In this document: piece after piece, positions 9,234-17,401 of the stretch
Layout of the letters: each line of letters starts with the position of its first letter
Position numbering within the stretch: the first letter of the stretch is position 1
Source of the DNA: Microbacterium oxydans
GTDB lineage: Bacteria > Actinomycetota > Actinomycetes > Actinomycetales > Microbacteriaceae
Assembly: GCF_000956405.1 (NCBI RefSeq)
Contig: NZ_JYIV01000016.1
Span: forward strand, 1-64,000
Direction: 5' to 3'
Length of the DNA: 64,000 bases
Translations under genes and position numbers: made by a program
The notes under the pieces: generated by a model
Database searches by the model: none
Seen by the model: the letters and a program-made list of their open reading frames with translations, nothing else
What the model was told of the DNA's origin: nothing

Positions 9234-9264
9234 TTGACCTCAAGTGTACTTGAGGTTTTACGGT
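9234..9264 (+). promoter_or_regulatory. SoxR box within a 19-bp-spaced promoter
   Basis: CCTCAAGTGTACTTGAGG (9238-9255) is an 18-bp inverted repeat. It differs from the classical enterobacterial soxS box only in the central two or three bases. It lies between TTGACC (-35, 9234-9239) and TACGGT (-10, 9259-9264) on the plus strand, with a 19-bp spacer. This over-long spacing is the hallmark of MerR-activated promoters. Transcription would run into the ferredoxin operon. Confidence 0.85.
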
Positions 9265-9332
9265 AGTCAGATGGCCCGGCAAGGGCTGATCGACCCGAAC
9301 GAGGACAACGTGACCCGAACGAAGACCCTGCG

Positions 9333-9659
9333 ATGACCTATGTGATCGCCCTGCCGTGCGTCGATGTGAAGGACAAGGCCTGCATCGACGAATGCCCCGT
9401 CGACTGCATCTACGAGGGCGAACGCTCGCTCTACATCCACCCGGACGAGTGCGTGGACTGCGGCGCCTGCGAACCCGTCTGTCCCGTCGAGGCGATCTTC
9501 TACGAAGACGACCTGCCCGACGAGTGGCAGGACTACTACAAGGCCAACGTCGAGTTCTTCGATGAGATCGGGTCTCCCGGCGGTGCCGCGAAGACGGGCA
9601 TGCTTGCCTTCGACCACCCGATCATCGCCGCGCTCGCGCCCCAGGGAGAGCACGCATGA
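9333..9659 (+). CDS. fdxA: Seven-iron ferredoxin (3Fe-4S/4Fe-4S)
   Basis: A 108-aa electron carrier of the actinobacterial FdxA family. Cysteines at 9, 17, 21 and 25 and the C-x2-C-x2-C-x3-CP motif at 40-51 bind a [3Fe-4S] and a [4Fe-4S] cluster. The C-terminal extension ([15 protein letters not shown]) is typical of this family. The ATG at 9333 overlaps the stop of a possible 8-codon leader starting with GTG at 9310. The downstream ATG of the NADP reductase overlaps its stop, which supports a functional ferredoxin/reductase pair. Confidence 0.95.
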   Translation: MTYVIALPCVDVKDKACIDECPVDCIYEGERSLYIHPDECVDCGACEPVCPVEAIFYEDDLPDEWQDYYKANVEFFDEIGSPGGAAKTGMLAFDHPIIAALAPQGEHA

Positions 9660-11029
9660 CCGCCGCCGGTTCCCCCTCCACGGAGCCGCGCATCGCCATC
9701 GTGGGAGCGGGCCCTGCGGGCATCTACGCCGCCGACATCCTGCTCGACCGCATCCCCACGGCGGCCATCGACCTGTTCGAGAAGCTCCCGGCACCCTACG
9801 GTCTCGTCCGCTACGGCGTCGCGCCCGACCATCCGCGCATCCGGAAGATCACCGATGCACTGCACGAGGTGCTCGTGAACCCGCGCATCCGGCTGCGGTG
9901 CAACGTCGAGATCGGCGTCGACATCGGGATCGACGATCTGCGTGCCGCATACGACGGCGTGATCGTGGCGACGGGCGCCGACCTCGATGTCGCGCTCGAC
10001 ATCCCCGGCATCGATCTGCCCGGCTCGTTCGGCGCCGCCGACTTCGTGGCCTGGTACGACGGGCACCCCGATGCGCCGCGTACCTGGCCGCTCGCCGCCG
10101 AGTCGGTCGCGGTGCTCGGGGCCGGCAACGTCGCGCTCGATGTCACGAGGATCCTGGCCAAGCACGCCTCGGCGCTGACCCACACCGACACTCCTGACGC
10201 CGTGCTCGAGCAGCTCGCCGCCAGCCCGTTGCGCGATGTGCACCTCTTCGCTCGGCGAGGACCGGCAGATGTGCGGTTCTCGGCGATGGAGTTGCGCGAG
10301 CTCGCGGAGCAGGACGATGTCGATGTGATCGTCGACCCCGAAGAAGTCGCTCTCGACGAGCACGCCGAGAGGATGGTCGCGCAGTTCTCGCAGCGGCGCA
10401 TCATCGTGCGCACCATGACCGAGTGGGCGGCCATCGACCCCGCGGCCCGCACGGCCTCGCGCCGCATCCACCTGCACCTGCGCCAGCGCCCGGTGCGTCT
10501 GCTCGGCACCGACACCGTGACCGGCATCGAGATGGAGCGCACCGCGTCCGACGAGCTCGGTCGCATGGTCGGCACAGGCGAGCTGCTGCGCTACGACGTC
10601 GGAGCGGTCTACCGCGCTGTGGGGTATCGATCGACGCCCGTGCCGGGGGTGCCGTTCGACACTACGCTCGGAGTCGTGCCGCATATCGAAGGTCGCGTCG
10701 TCGACGCGCAGGGCGACCCCATCCCGCGGCTCTATGCCACGGGCTGGATCAAGCGCGGGCCTGTCGGACTCATCGGCTCGACCAAGTCGGACGCCGCGCA
10801 GACCATCGGCCATGTCGTCGACGACCTCGCATCCGTCGAGCGAGAAGCGCGGGACGCCGACCCGGTCGCCCATCTCTCGCACGCGGTCGACCTCGACGGC
10901 TGGTTGCGCATCGACGCGGCGGAGCGCGACGCGGGAGCTGCGCGTGGCCGCGAGCGGACGAAGATCGTCGAGCGCCAGGAGATGGTGGCACATGCGAAGC
11001 AGGAACAGATGATGGAGGTCGGTCGATGA
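9656..11029 (+). CDS. Ferredoxin/adrenodoxin-type NADP+ reductase (FprA-like)
   Basis: A 457-aa flavoprotein transferring electrons between NADPH and ferredoxin. The FAD dinucleotide fold is [17 protein letters not shown] near the N-terminus, followed by the family motif [14 protein letters not shown]. The NADP-binding motif is [15 protein letters not shown]. The C-terminal motif [20 protein letters not shown] is diagnostic of the adrenodoxin-reductase class. It sits in a SoxR-box operon with fdxA and a flavin reductase, joined by 4-nt overlaps on both sides. This fits re-reduction of iron-sulfur proteins under redox stress. Confidence 0.93.
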   Translation: MTAAGSPSTEPRIAIVGAGPAGIYAADILLDRIPTAAIDLFEKLPAPYGLVRYGVAPDHPRIRKITDALHEVLVNPRIRLRCNVEIGVDIGIDDLRAAYDGVIVATGADLDVALDIPGIDLPGSFGAADFVAWYDGHPDAPRTWPLAAESVAVLGAGNVALDVTRILAKHASALTHTDTPDAVLEQLAASPLRDVHLFARRGPADVRFSAMELRELAEQDDVDVIVDPEEVALDEHAERMVAQFSQRRIIVRTMTEWAAIDPAARTASRRIHLHLRQRPVRLLGTDTVTGIEMERTASDELGRMVGTGELLRYDVGAVYRAVGYRSTPVPGVPFDTTLGVVPHIEGRVVDAQGDPIPRLYATGWIKRGPVGLIGSTKSDAAQTIGHVVDDLASVEREARDADPVAHLSHAVDLDGWLRIDAAERDAGAARGRERTKIVERQEMVAHAKQEQMMEVGR

Positions 11030-11535
11030 CCGCGACACCCGTGCCCACCCCGGTCGGCGAAGGGCTCAAGGCTGCGTTCCGCACGCATCCCGCCGGCGTC
11101 GCCATCATCACCGCCAGCACTCCGGACGGACCGGTCGGCCTCACGGCGTCGAGCGTCGCATCCGTCGCGGTCGACCCGGCGGCGATCGTGTTCTCCGTGA
11201 CCAGGGCCACGGGGTCCGCGGGAGCGATCCTCGGGGCCGACACCTTCGTGGTGCACCTGATCGACGACGAGCACTCCGAACTCGCGCAGAGCTTTGCGGT
11301 CAGTGGGTCCGAGCGCTTCACCCCCGAGCAGGGGTGGGCGACGCTGCCGACCGGAGAACCGCACCTCCCCGAGGCCAGAGCGGCGCTGCGGTGTCGCACC
11401 ATCGAGACCGTCGCAGTGGGGTCGTCGACCGTGGTCATCGCCGAGGTCATCGAGGTGCTGTCCGGTCCGTCTGGGCGTCCTCTGGTCTACCTCGACCGCC
11501 GTTTCCACTCGCTCCCGCACGACCCAGAGCACTGA
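11026..11535 (+). CDS. Flavin reductase domain protein
   Basis: A 169-aa flavin-binding split-barrel protein (flavin_reduct family). Key stretches are FRTHPAGVAIITA, PVGLTASSVASVAVDPAAIVFSV and the C-terminal LVYLDRRFHSL. It probably reduces FMN or FAD with NAD(P)H, or serves as the reductase half of a two-component monooxygenase. The ATG overlaps the reductase stop by 4 nt, so it is the third gene of the SoxR-box operon. The physiological acceptor is not evident. Confidence 0.85.
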   Translation: MTATPVPTPVGEGLKAAFRTHPAGVAIITASTPDGPVGLTASSVASVAVDPAAIVFSVTRATGSAGAILGADTFVVHLIDDEHSELAQSFAVSGSERFTPEQGWATLPTGEPHLPEARAALRCRTIETVAVGSSTVVIAEVIEVLSGPSGRPLVYLDRRFHSLPHDPEH

Positions 11536-11571
11536 TCCGCACCCTGACCGCACCATCGAAAGGAAGACGTC

Positions 11572-12201
11572 ATGTCCACTCTCTACACACTCCCCGAGCT
11601 GCCCTACGACTACTCCGCGCTCGAGCCGCACATCTCCGGCAAGATCATGGAGCTGCACCACTCCAAGCACCACCAGGCGTATGTGACGGGTGCGAACACC
11701 GCGCTGGAGCAGCTCGCCGCCGCCCGCAGCGCCGGTGACCTCGCGAACGTCAACAAGCTCGAGAAGGACCTCGCGTTCAACCTCGGCGGCCACATCAACC
11801 ACTCGGTGTTCTGGCAGAACCTCTCACCCGAGGGCGGCGGAGCTCCGGAGGGCGAGCTCGAAGCTGCACTCGTCGATGCTTTCGGCTCGATCGACGCCTT
11901 CCGCGCGCACTTCACCGCGACCGCGCTCGGCGTGCAGGGATCGGGTTGGGCCGTGCTCGCCTGGGACAGCGTGGGCGCCCGCCCCGTGATCTTCCAGCTG
12001 TTCGACCAGCAGGGGAACGCGCCGCTCGGTGTGACGCCGCTGCTGCAGCTCGACGTCTGGGAGCACGCCTACTACCTCGACTACCTCAACGTGCGCGCCG
12101 ACTACGTCAAGGCGTTCTGGAACCTCGTGAACTGGCCCGACGTGCAGCGCCGCTTCGAGGCTGCGCGCACCGCGACGAAGGGTCTCATCGTCGCAAGCTG
12201 A
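11572..12201 (+). CDS. sodA: Superoxide dismutase (Mn/Fe type)
   Basis: A 209-aa cytoplasmic enzyme converting superoxide to hydrogen peroxide and oxygen. It has the N-terminal [18 protein letters not shown], active-site helix [18 protein letters not shown] and the metal-ligand motif [11 protein letters not shown]. Length matches the family. AAAGGAAG lies upstream of the ATG at 11572. It starts 36 nt after the flavin-reductase gene, so it may share the SoxR-driven transcript. The choice between Mn and Fe cannot be settled by eye. Confidence 0.95.
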   Translation: MSTLYTLPELPYDYSALEPHISGKIMELHHSKHHQAYVTGANTALEQLAAARSAGDLANVNKLEKDLAFNLGGHINHSVFWQNLSPEGGGAPEGELEAALVDAFGSIDAFRAHFTATALGVQGSGWAVLAWDSVGARPVIFQLFDQQGNAPLGVTPLLQLDVWEHAYYLDYLNVRADYVKAFWNLVNWPDVQRRFEAARTATKGLIVAS

Positions 12202-12211
12202 CCGCTCCGCG

Positions 12212-12514
12212 TCAGGCGAGGGAGAGGAAGAGCTTCTCCAGTTCGGCCATCGACACCCCTGCGGTGTCGGTGGCCGCTTCCGTGTCGGTGTCACCCGAGG
12301 TGGCCTCGGTGTCGGTCAGGCAGTCCTTCATGGCGGAGGCGATGATCTGGAACCCGGCCTTGTCGAGGGCGGAGATGACGGCGGCGAGCTGGGTGACCAC
12401 AGTCCGGCACTCGTCGCCCCTTTCGACAGCGGCGATCACGGCGCCGAGTTGGCCTTGGGCGCGCTTGAGGCGGTTGGCGATCTTGCGCTGGGTCTCGGCA
12501 TCTGCGGATGTCAT
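12212..12514 (-). CDS. CsoR/FrmR-family regulator, CstR-like persulfide sensor
   Basis: A 100-aa all-helical repressor (DUF156) with the typical start ANRLKRAQGQLGAVIAAVE. The copper sensor CsoR uses Cys36, His61 and Cys65. Here Cys36 and Cys65 are present but position 61 is Ala, the ligand pattern of the dithiol persulfide sensor CstR. Divergent transcription from a CoA-disulfide reductase/rhodanese fusion supports reactive-sulfur sensing over copper. Two TACCC-type inverted repeats lie in the shared upstream region. The acidic tail after residue 70 is longer than in many homologues. Confidence 0.85.
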   Translation of the reverse strand: MTSADAETQRKIANRLKRAQGQLGAVIAAVERGDECRTVVTQLAAVISALDKAGFQIIASAMKDCLTDTEATSGDTDTEAATDTAGVSMAELEKLFLSLA

Positions 12515-12544
12515 GTGGCTCCCTGAACGGCTGCTGTGCGAACA

Positions 12545-12592
12545 ACTATACCCCCTGGGGTATAGTTTCCTCTCGAATACCCACCGGGGTAT
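12545..12592. promoter_or_regulatory. Paired CsoR/CstR-type operators
   Basis: There are two inverted repeats. 12545-12566 has arms ACTATACCCC and GGGGTATAGT around CT. 12577-12592 has arms ATACCC and GGGTAT around 4 nt. The TACCC...GGGTA form is the classical CsoR-family operator. They lie between the regulator (start 12514) and the Cys-rich gene (start 12610), so both transcripts could be controlled. Confidence 0.8.
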
Positions 12593-12609
12593 CAGTGAGG
12601 AGCAAGAAG

Positions 12610-12774
12610 ATGTGTCGAGCGGTTCGTTGCAAGACCTGCGGCAAGACCACCTGGGCGGGCTGCGGACAGCACGTCGAGTCCGTGCGTCGGACAGTGCCGG
12701 CGGCGCAATGGTGCACGGGGCACACCGCCGAACCGGCTCAGGGCGGCTTCTTCTCGAGGCTGTTCCAGCGATGA
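12610..12774 (+). CDS. Small Cys-rich zinc-ribbon-like protein
   Basis: A 54-aa protein with CRAVRCKTCGKTTWAGCGQH, that is Cys2, Cys7, Cys10, Cys18, and a later WCTGH. The C-x2-C...C-G-x-H pattern suggests a zinc ribbon or a thiol-reactive site. GAGG about 8 nt upstream supports the ATG at 12610. The stop overlaps the ATG of the disulfide reductase, so the two are translationally coupled and share the CstR-type operators. I do not recognise a characterised function. A role as sulfur acceptor or redox partner is inference. Confidence 0.75.
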   Translation: MCRAVRCKTCGKTTWAGCGQHVESVRRTVPAAQWCTGHTAEPAQGGFFSRLFQR

Positions 12775-14417
12775 CCACCGCCGAACGACTCCGGGTCGTC
12801 ATCGTGGGCGGTGTCGCCGGTGGGATGTCGGCCGCCGCACGTCTGCGTCGCCTCGACGAGAACGCAGAGATCACGGTCTTCGAGCGAGGGCCGGAGGTCT
12901 CCTACGCGAACTGCGGCCTGCCCTACTACGTCGGCGGGGTGATCGCCGAGCGCGATTCGCTGCTCCTGCAGACGCCCGCGTCTCTGCATGATCGCTTCCG
13001 GCTCGACGTGCGCGTGCGCCACGATGTGGTGCGCATCGACACCACACACAAGGTGGTCGAGGTCGTGGACCTCGAAGCGGGTCATCGTTTCGTACAGCAC
13101 TACGACACTCTCATCCTCGCCACGGGGGCCCGACCGCGTCGCGCGGCGCCCACGTCCGGCATCCCGGTGCGCAGCCTGCGCACCGTCGAGGATGCGGATG
13201 CCATCGATGCCGCTCTCTCGAGGGCGGGCGTCCCGATCGTGGTCGTCGGTGGGGGCTACACGGGTCTGGAGGCGGTCGAGAACCTCGTCGCGCGCGGTGC
13301 GTCAGTCACTCTCGTGCAGCGCGGCCCCCGACTGCTCACGCCACTCGATGCGGAGATGGCCGCCCCGATCGCGGCGGAGGTCCGTGCGCACGGCGTCGAC
13401 GTGCGCCTCGGCGTCGAGGTCGTCGGCTCTGCCCAGGGGGTTGTCACGCTGAGCGACGGCACCTCGGTTCCCGCGGCCCTCGTGATCGACGCGGCAGGAG
13501 TCGTCCCTGAGACCGCGCTGGCGGAGGGTGCCGGCATCCGGATCGGCTCGACCGGGGGCATCGAGGTCGACTCGATGTGTCGCACGAGTGCTCCCGACGT
13601 GTTCGCGGTGGGCGACGGTGTGGAGAAGCACGATCTCGTGGGCGGGGAGGCGGCGCTCATCACGATGGCGGGTCTCGCGAACCGTCACGGACGCATGGTG
13701 GCCGACCTCATCGCGGGGCGGGCCGAGACCGCGCGACCCGCTCTCGGCACCGGCATCGTCCGGGTGTTCGGTGTCACGGCGGCGAAGGCAGGGTGGAGCG
13801 AGCAGCAGCTCCGTGCGGCGGGGCGCGACTTCTACGCGGTGCACGTGCACCCCGGGTCGCACGCCGGGTACTACCCCGGTGCCGAGACGCTGTCGATGAA
13901 GCTGCTCGCCGATCCGACCTCCGACGCCATCCTCGGCGTGCAGGTCGTGGGGCGGGACGGCGTCGACAAGCGGATCGACGTGGTGGCCACTGCGATGCAG
14001 GCCGGACTCCCGGCCGCCGAGCTCGCGCATCTCGAGCTGGCCTATGCGCCGCAGTTCGGCTCGGCCAAGGATGCGGTGAACATCCTCGGCTATGTCGCAG
14101 AGAACACCCGGACGGGGATGACTCCCACGATCCAATGGCATGAGCTCGATGCCGAGCTGCGGGCGGGCGCGACCCTTATCGATGTGCGTTCGCCGGCGGA
14201 GCACGGATCCGGAGCGATCCCCGGCGCCGTCAACGTGCCGCTCGACGAGCTCAGGGACCGATCCGAGGAGCTGCCGGACGGACCGATCCTCGTGCATTGC
14301 CAGGTCGGTCTGCGCGGACACATCGCCACGCGGCTCCTCCGGCAGCGGGGCGTCGCGGCGCGCAATCTCGACGGAGGCTATCGCACCTGGCGTGACGCCG
14401 TCGTGCTCCCCGGCTAG
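12771..14417 (+). CDS. CoA-disulfide reductase-rhodanese fusion (FAD-dependent)
   Basis: A 548-aa protein. Residues 1-450 form a pyridine nucleotide-disulfide reductase: FAD motif VVIVGGVAGGMSAAARLR, single active-site Cys48 in SYANCGLPYYVGG, NAD(P) motif VVVGGGYTGLEAVE, and the CoADR dimerisation domain. Residues about 460-548 are a rhodanese domain with active Cys510 (HCQVGLRG). This layout matches CoADR-Rhd enzymes such as the Bacillus anthracis enzyme, which reduce CoA persulfide or polysulfide. It is the last gene of the CstR-type unit. The stop overlaps the convergent LacI gene by 4 nt. Confidence 0.9.
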   Translation: MTTAERLRVVIVGGVAGGMSAAARLRRLDENAEITVFERGPEVSYANCGLPYYVGGVIAERDSLLLQTPASLHDRFRLDVRVRHDVVRIDTTHKVVEVVDLEAGHRFVQHYDTLILATGARPRRAAPTSGIPVRSLRTVEDADAIDAALSRAGVPIVVVGGGYTGLEAVENLVARGASVTLVQRGPRLLTPLDAEMAAPIAAEVRAHGVDVRLGVEVVGSAQGVVTLSDGTSVPAALVIDAAGVVPETALAEGAGIRIGSTGGIEVDSMCRTSAPDVFAVGDGVEKHDLVGGEAALITMAGLANRHGRMVADLIAGRAETARPALGTGIVRVFGVTAAKAGWSEQQLRAAGRDFYAVHVHPGSHAGYYPGAETLSMKLLADPTSDAILGVQVVGRDGVDKRIDVVATAMQAGLPAAELAHLELAYAPQFGSAKDAVNILGYVAENTRTGMTPTIQWHELDAELRAGATLIDVRSPAEHGSGAIPGAVNVPLDELRDRSEELPDGPILVHCQVGLRGHIATRLLRQRGVAARNLDGGYRTWRDAVVLPG

Positions 14418-15421
14418 ACCAGCCGCGCTGTTGTCCCGCGCACGTTCAACTCGTACGGCAACGCCGACGGGATGTGCACCGCATCGGGGGTGGCGAGCTT
14501 CGCCAGCACGGCGTCCGCTGCGCGCTCACCCTGTCCCAGCGGGAACTGGTCGACGGTGGTGAGGCGGAAGAACTCGCCGAGCTCGTGTCCGTCGATGCCC
14601 ACGATCGACAGCTCGTCCGGCACGCTGAAGCCGAGGTCGCGGGCCGCGAGCAGCGCGCCGATGGCCATCTCGTCCGATGCCGCGAAGACGGCGGTCGGAC
14701 GGGGTCCCGGTCGGCCGAGCAGCTGCTTCGCCGCCCGGTAGCCGCCCTCCACCGTGAAGTCGGCGGGTTCGAGGAAGGCGTGGTTCAGGGGGATCCCCGC
14801 CGTGGCGAGAGCCTTCTCGAAGCCCAGGCGACGGTTGGTCGGGATGTGGAAGTCGATGTCGAACTCGGGGTTGGCTCCGATGTGCGCGATGTCGGTGTGG
14901 CCGAGGCCGATCAAGTGCTCGGTGGCCAGCTGCGCGACGGCGACATCGTCGACGGTCATGGTGTCGAGCTTCGGGTTCGGACCGCCGATCGCGATCACGG
15001 GAAGCCCGAGGTCGAGCAGATACTGCGTCTCGTCCTCGTCGAGCTCGATCGACACCGCGATCACGGCGTCCACTCGCTGCCGCCGCAGGAAGGTGTCGAA
15101 CACGTGTCGGCGCACGTCCTTGTCGGCGGTGATGTTGTACAGCGTGATGTCGTAGCCCTCGCGCATGAGCGCGGCCGAGACGCCGGAGAGCACCGTGCTG
15201 AAGAACCACCGGTCGAGGAACGGGACGATGACCCCGACGTTGCGGGTGCGACCCGATGCCAGGCTCGACGCGCGGGACGACACCACGTAGCCGAGGGTCT
15301 GCGCCGCGGCCTGCACCCGCTCCTTCGCGGAATCGGACACGTGGCCGCGCCCGCTCAGTGCGCGCGAGACGGTCGCGGTGGAGACTCCGGCGAGCCGGGC
15401 GACCTCATCGATGCTGGCCAT
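14414..15421 (-). CDS. LacI-family transcriptional regulator
   Basis: A 335-aa repressor. The N-terminal LacI helix-turn-helix is IDEVARLAGVSTATVSRALSG (about residues 4-24), followed by the periplasmic-binding-like sugar domain. It lies directly downstream of the GH13 alpha-glucosidase on the same strand, so it probably regulates that gene in response to maltose- or isomaltose-type sugars. A LacI-like operator lies at 17190-17203 upstream of the glucosidase start. A strong hairpin separates the two genes. Confidence 0.9.
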   Translation of the reverse strand: MASIDEVARLAGVSTATVSRALSGRGHVSDSAKERVQAAAQTLGYVVSSRASSLASGRTRNVGVIVPFLDRWFFSTVLSGVSAALMREGYDITLYNITADKDVRRHVFDTFLRRQRVDAVIAVSIELDEDETQYLLDLGLPVIAIGGPNPKLDTMTVDDVAVAQLATEHLIGLGHTDIAHIGANPEFDIDFHIPTNRRLGFEKALATAGIPLNHAFLEPADFTVEGGYRAAKQLLGRPGPRPTAVFAASDEMAIGALLAARDLGFSVPDELSIVGIDGHELGEFFRLTTVDQFPLGQGERAADAVLAKLATPDAVHIPSALPYELNVRGTTARLV

Positions 15422-15440
15422 GGCTTCCTCTGTCGAAAAG

Positions 15441-15499
15441 CTCCGGTCGCGGTAGCTGTCGCTTCACGGGGAGGTGAGCGACAGCAACCGCGACCGGAG
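15441..15499. repeat. Long hairpin, GTCGC..CTGTCG family (variant copy)
   Basis: A 23-bp stem with a single mismatch (arms 15441-15463 and 15477-15499) and a 13-nt loop, in the gap between the alpha-glucosidase and LacI genes. The arm shares GTCGC, GT and CTGTCG spacing with the hairpins at 23414-23470 and 38260-38320. It may terminate or attenuate the glucosidase transcript before lacI. Confidence 0.7.
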
Positions 15500-15505
15500 G
15501 GGGTG

Positions 15506-17176
15506 TCAGGCGTGGGTTGCGGAGGTGTACCAGACGGCGGTGTCGACCGGGACGGCCGCTCCTTCGAACGGCTGACTCTGCAGGATCACCAGGGCGTCGG
15601 CCGGCAGCTCGATCGGGTCGGTGCCGAGGTTCGCGACCACGTGCACGTCGCCACGGCGGAACGCCACCGCGTCGGGACCAGCGTCCTCCCACACCAGCGA
15701 TCCGCTGCCGAAGCCGTGCTCACGACGCCCGGCGAGCAGGCGCTTGTACAGCGCGAGCGTCGACGCGGGGTCGACCTCCTCCACATCGCGGGCGTATGCC
15801 GCCCAGTCGGCGGGCTGGGGCAGCCACGACAGTCCGGTGTCGTTGAAGCCGAAGGCCGGAGCCTCTGCGTTCCAGGGGAGAGGCACGCGGCACCCGTCGC
15901 GTCCGTATCGGGCACCGTTCGTGCGGAACCAGGTCGGGTCCTGACGGTACTCGTCGGGGATCTCCATCGCCTCGGGCAGTCCGAGCTCTTCGCCCTGGTA
16001 GAGGTACGAAGAACCGGGCAGGGCCAGCATCAGAGTCGTCGCGGCGCGGGCGCGAGCGAGTCCGGTCGCGGTGTCCGGCTTGTCCGGGGTGTTCGGGCCG
16101 ATGCCCTCGCCCTGGGGGTTGTCGGAGGTGAGGGCGAGGCGGGTCGCGTGGCGCACCACATCGTGGTTCGACAGCACCCACGTGCTCGGAGCGCCGACCT
16201 CGCCGAACGCGTCCAGCGATTCGCGGATCACGTCGCCGAGCTTCTTCGCGTCCCACTCCGTCATCAGGTACGGGAAGTTGAAGGTCTGGTGCATCTCGTC
16301 CGGGCGCACCCAGAGCGCGGTCTGCGTGAGGGTGGGCATCCAGGCCTCGCCGCAGAGGGCGCGGTCGCCGTCGTACTCGGCGAGCACCTTGTGCCAGTCG
16401 CGGTAGATCTCGTGCACGCCGTCCTGGCCCCAGTAAGGCACGTTCGACTCGCCGCCGCCCATGGAGTCCGCGTCGCTCGGGGGTGTGTAGTCGGGCAGGC
16501 CCTCGGTCTTGATCATGCCGTGGGCCACGTCGACCCGGAAGCCGTCGACACCACGGTCGAGCCAGAAGCGCAGGATCGAGCGGAACTCCTCCTGCACCTC
16601 TTCGTTGTTCCAGTCGAAGTCGGGCTGCGTGGCGTCGAAGATGTGCAGGTACCACTGGCCGGGGGTGCCGTCTGCCTCGGTCACGCGCTGCCACATGCCG
16701 CCGCCGAACACCGACTCCCAGTTGTTCGGGGGCAGTTCGCCGTTCTCGCCCTTGCCGTCGCGGAAGATGTAGCGCGCACGCTCCGGGCTGCCGGGTGCGG
16801 CCTTGAGCGCCTCCTGGAACCAGGGGTGCTGGTCGGACGAGTGGTTGGGGACGAGATCGACGATCACGCGGATGTCCCGGGCATGGGCGGCTTCGAGCAT
16901 GTCGTCGAAGTCGGCGAGCGTGCCGAACAGCGGGTCGACGTCGCGGTAGTCGGCCACGTCGTAGCCGGCGTCGCGCTGCGGGCTCGTCATGAACGGGCTG
17001 AGCCAGATCGCGTCGACGCCGAGTTCCTGCAGAGCATCGAGGCGGCCCGTGATGCCCGGCAGGTCGCCGATGCCGTCGCCCGAGGCGTCCGCGAAGGAGC
17101 GGGGGTAGATCTGGTAGATGACGGCGCTGCGCCACCACTCGGAACCGGGGGCTGCGATCTGCTCAAGCTGTGCCAT
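15506..17176 (-). CDS. GH13 alpha-glucosidase (oligo-1,6-glucosidase-like)
   Basis: A 556-aa cytoplasmic alpha-amylase-family enzyme. Conserved regions in order are DLVPNHSSDQHPWFQ (I), GFRVDVAHG with the nucleophile Asp (II), CGEAW with the acid Glu (III) and LSNHDVVRH (IV). The start WWRSAVIYQIYPRSF is typical of the alpha-glucosidase subfamily. There is no signal peptide, so it hydrolyses imported alpha-oligosaccharides. No transporter is adjacent, so the sugar must enter by a system encoded elsewhere. Confidence 0.93.
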   Translation of the reverse strand: MAQLEQIAAPGSEWWRSAVIYQIYPRSFADASGDGIGDLPGITGRLDALQELGVDAIWLSPFMTSPQRDAGYDVADYRDVDPLFGTLADFDDMLEAAHARDIRVIVDLVPNHSSDQHPWFQEALKAAPGSPERARYIFRDGKGENGELPPNNWESVFGGGMWQRVTEADGTPGQWYLHIFDATQPDFDWNNEEVQEEFRSILRFWLDRGVDGFRVDVAHGMIKTEGLPDYTPPSDADSMGGGESNVPYWGQDGVHEIYRDWHKVLAEYDGDRALCGEAWMPTLTQTALWVRPDEMHQTFNFPYLMTEWDAKKLGDVIRESLDAFGEVGAPSTWVLSNHDVVRHATRLALTSDNPQGEGIGPNTPDKPDTATGLARARAATTLMLALPGSSYLYQGEELGLPEAMEIPDEYRQDPTWFRTNGARYGRDGCRVPLPWNAEAPAFGFNDTGLSWLPQPADWAAYARDVEEVDPASTLALYKRLLAGRREHGFGSGSLVWEDAGPDAVAFRRGDVHVVANLGTDPIELPADALVILQSQPFEGAAVPVDTAVWYTSATHA

Positions 17177-17189
17177 GGGAACAGGCTAG

Positions 17190-17203
17190 TGCAAACGCTT
17201 ACA
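17190..17203 (-). promoter_or_regulatory. LacI-type operator upstream of the alpha-glucosidase
   Basis: TGCAAACGCTTACA is a pseudo-palindrome centred on CG that fits the common LacI/GalR pattern TGNAANCGNTNNCA. It lies 14-27 bp upstream of the glucosidase start codon, a position suited to repression. The adjacent LacI regulator is the likely ligand-dependent binder. Confidence 0.7.
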
Positions 17204-17401
17204 TTCATGCCAGAGCGGGGATCGAATCGGTTCGAAGCGCCCGGTTTCCTCGGGGGCGGCCTACTCGGTTGCATGATCGTTCCCCACCTGCATGAGCCTC
17301 CGGCGTGCCTGGTCATGCAGCTGTCGCAGGATCATGCAGGTGTCACCCGCACGATAGGCCGCCCGGGAGTATGGTGAGGCATCCGACGAGTGGAGGCTGT
17401 C

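Noticed and set aside
12212..12514. DUF156 protein considered as a copper sensor CsoR
   Set aside because: The His61 ligand is replaced by Ala and the neighbours are sulfur enzymes, with no copper exporter or chaperone.
14474..17377. 967-codon plus-strand frame over the LacI and alpha-glucosidase genes
   Set aside because: Lies antisense to two well-recognised proteins with catalytic motifs. Its translation is low-complexity and lacks domain features.
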